15,638 nt of DNA. Source: Lachnospiraceae bacterium. GTDB lineage: Bacteria; Bacillota; Clostridia; Lachnospirales; Lachnospiraceae. Below, piece after piece: positions 14,667-15,638 of the stretch (within the stretch, counting starts at the first letter, position 1; each line of letters begins with the position of its first letter). The translations under genes and the position numbers were made by a program. The notes below the pieces were generated by a model. It had not been told where the DNA came from and searched no databases. It was given only the letters and a program-made list of their open reading frames with translations. The stretch covers positions 1 through 15,638 of the forward strand of contig JAAUZN010000093.1 in NCBI GenBank assembly GCA_014804565.1, given 5' to 3'.

Positions 14667-14696
14667 ATAATAGGCTTTCCTTTAATAATCAATCAA
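14667..14696 (-). promoter_or_regulatory. Candidate promoter of the chemoreceptor gene
   Basis: On the minus strand TTGATT (14696-14691) and TATTAT (14672-14667) are 18 bp apart, with 4 of 6 and 5 of 6 consensus bases, about 45 nt before the ATG. I looked for a SigD flagellar-type TAAA-N15-GCCGATAA pattern and did not find one. The region is very AT-rich, so chance matches are likely. Confidence 0.35.
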
Positions 14697-14721
14697 ATCA
14701 AGGCAAAATGACAGGTGTTAT

Positions 14722-14762
14722 GGTATAATTTGCACTTTTTAGGGTATAGATTGCAATTTTTA
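14722..14762. repeat. Two 20-nt direct repeats with 21-bp period in divergent control region
   Basis: GGTATAATTTGCACTTTTTA (14722-14741) and GGTATAGATTGCAATTTTTA (14743-14762) agree at 17 of 20 positions and start 21 bp apart, two helical turns, so both face the same side of the DNA. They lie midway between the chemoreceptor and hemerythrin genes. The first copy also contains TGGTATAAT, an extended -10 on the plus strand. They could be twin binding sites for a regulator. Confidence 0.55.
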
Positions 14763-14778
14763 TTTTTAAATTTATAAC

Positions 14779-14807
14779 TTTCCAAGTAAATCCTTTCAGA
14801 GTATAAT
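14779..14807 (+). promoter_or_regulatory. Candidate promoter of the double hemerythrin gene
   Basis: TTTCCA (14779-14784) and a perfect TATAAT (14802-14807) are 17 bp apart, matching the -35 at 4 of 6 positions. The -10 lies about 50 nt before the ATG at 14858. A small ATGAT/ATCAT inverted repeat (14806-14820) overlaps the expected start point. An extended -10 at 14721-14729 is a possible second promoter. Confidence 0.55.
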
Positions 14808-14857
14808 GATAAAAAATCATAAACATGGCAAATTGCTTATGGCAGGGAGGCATACAT

Positions 14858-15638
14858 ATGTATTACTTTACTGATGACTGTCTACTTGGTGTGGACGCAA
14901 TCGACAACGAACACCGTGAGCTGTTCCGCATCATAAACGAAACCCAGGAACTATTGGACAATCAGATTCTGAGCGATAAGTACGACCGCATTCTGGAGAT
15001 GGTGGAGCGTTTGGAGCAATATGCACAGGAGCATTTTCAGCACGAAGAAGCCTATATGGAGAGCATCCATCACCCGGAACTGAATCTGCAAAAGCGCCAG
15101 CATCTTTTCTTCTGTGATAAGATCAACGGCATCACAAACTCTTTTTCCTCCGATCAGGAACAACAGGAAGTGCTTGAGGATCTGTTGAAATATCTTGTAA
15201 CATGGCTGTATCAGCATATTATCAGCTCCGACCTTATGATCGGTAAGTTAAAGCCTGCGGAGGAGCGCACGGCTCCCGTGTTTACCGAGCAATATCTGAC
15301 AGGCATCTCCCTGGTCGACAAGGAGCACAAAGAGCTGTTCCGCATCATAGGGGAAGTGTACCGCGTTATGACGGACGAGATGGCTTTCGATAAATATGAT
15401 GAGATCGTTACTTTACTGGAGGAATTAAAGGAATACACTAAATTTCATTTTCAGGATGAAGAACTCTACATGGAACGTATTCACTATGCCGGTCTGGAAG
15501 CACAGAAAAGAGCCCATAACGCTTTTGTGGCGAGACTGGAGGAGATGGACCTGGAGCACATCGATGAAAACCAGCAGGAAACGCTGGAGGACATGATGGA
15601 ATTTCTGTCGGAGTGGCTGGTAAACCATATCCTGAACA
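14858..15638 (+). CDS. Tandem two-domain bacteriohemerythrin-like protein, 3' end outside window
   Basis: The frame is open from the ATG at 14858 (GGGAGG 7 nt upstream) to the window edge, giving 260 residues of an incomplete protein. It holds two hemerythrin-like four-helix bundles in tandem, soluble and with no membrane part. Domain 1 has His19, His59-x3-Glu63, His82 and His120-x4-Asp125. Domain 2 has His157, His197-x3-Glu201, His220 and His257, with its final Asp expected just past the edge. In the family the third motif is H-x3-H; both domains have Gln instead of the first His (Gln78 and Gln216, in QKRQH and QKRAH). Hemerythrins carry a di-iron centre that binds O2, and some respond to NO or act in oxygen sensing. 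The gene diverges from a chemoreceptor, which hints at linked O2-related control. Domain identity is firm; O2 binding is uncertain given the Gln. Confidence 0.9.
   Translation, partial: MYYFTDDCLLGVDAIDNEHRELFRIINETQELLDNQILSDKYDRILEMVERLEQYAQEHFQHEEAYMESIHHPELNLQKRQHLFFCDKINGITNSFSSDQEQQEVLEDLLKYLVTWLYQHIISSDLMIGKLKPAEERTAPVFTEQYLTGISLVDKEHKELFRIIGEVYRVMTDEMAFDKYDEIVTLLEELKEYTKFHFQDEELYMERIHYAGLEAQKRAHNAFVARLEEMDLEHIDENQQETLEDMMEFLSEWLVNHILN

Noticed and set aside
14641..14720. SigD (flagellar) promoter for the chemoreceptor
   Set aside because: A TAAA is present, but no GCCGATAA-like -10 at the required spacing was found.
14951..15628. Minus-strand open frames opposite the hemerythrin gene
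   Set aside because: They are antisense shadows. The plus strand encodes two clear hemerythrin domains with a good start and ribosome site.
1..15638. CRISPR array, insertion sequence, tRNA or rRNA gene
   Set aside because: No regularly spaced repeats, transposase motifs, terminal inverted repeats, or cloverleaf or rRNA-like stretches were recognised by reading both strands.

Overview
This window looks like chromosome from a low-to-mid GC Firmicute of class Clostridia, most likely a gut-type Lachnospiraceae. The evidence is the gene order DUF177-rpmF-plsX-acpP-rnc-smc-ftsY, strong purine-rich Shine-Dalgarno sites, sigma-A-type promoters, and a YitT protein beside a membrane-anchored GH25 lysozyme. 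Nearly all genes lie on the minus strand, so the text below runs from the right edge to the left.

Right edge (about 14.6-15.6 kb): a divergent pair. A single-Cache-like methyl-accepting chemotaxis protein is on the minus strand. On the plus strand is a tandem two-domain bacteriohemerythrin that runs off the window. The 236-bp gap between them holds promoters for both genes and a 20-nt direct repeat with a 21-bp period. Both hemerythrin domains have Gln in place of the same iron-ligand His.

Centre (about 4.2-12.9 kb): the housekeeping block. DUF177 (YceD-like) and rpmF are transcribed from a perfect-consensus promoter and end at a strong terminator. A second promoter, overlapping a FapR-like palindrome, then drives plsX (phospholipid synthesis), acpP (acyl carrier protein), rnc (RNase III), smc (condensin), ftsY (SRP receptor) and ilvA (threonine ammonia-lyase; overlaps ftsY by 8 nt). 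Two consecutive hairpins, the second followed by a T-run, lie between acpP and rnc. A third hairpin spans the rnc stop codon. Together they suggest attenuation or RNase III autoregulation inside the operon.

Left part (about 1.3-4.05 kb): a cell-envelope and accessory cluster of a YitT-family membrane protein, a GH25 lysozyme with an N-terminal anchor, and an unusual small protein joining a DUF1905-like domain to a C39-like cysteine peptidase domain. It is closed by a terminator.

Left edge (1-1.2 kb): an AraC-family regulator with a GyrI-like ligand-binding domain converges on, and overlaps by 11 bp, the 3' end of a DUF5131 (phage Gp37/Gp68-like) gene cut by the window edge.

No tRNA, rRNA, CRISPR array, insertion sequence or obvious prophage was seen. 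The window is mostly conserved chromosome. The least explained parts are the regulatory structures, the DUF1905/C39 fusion and the variant double hemerythrin.
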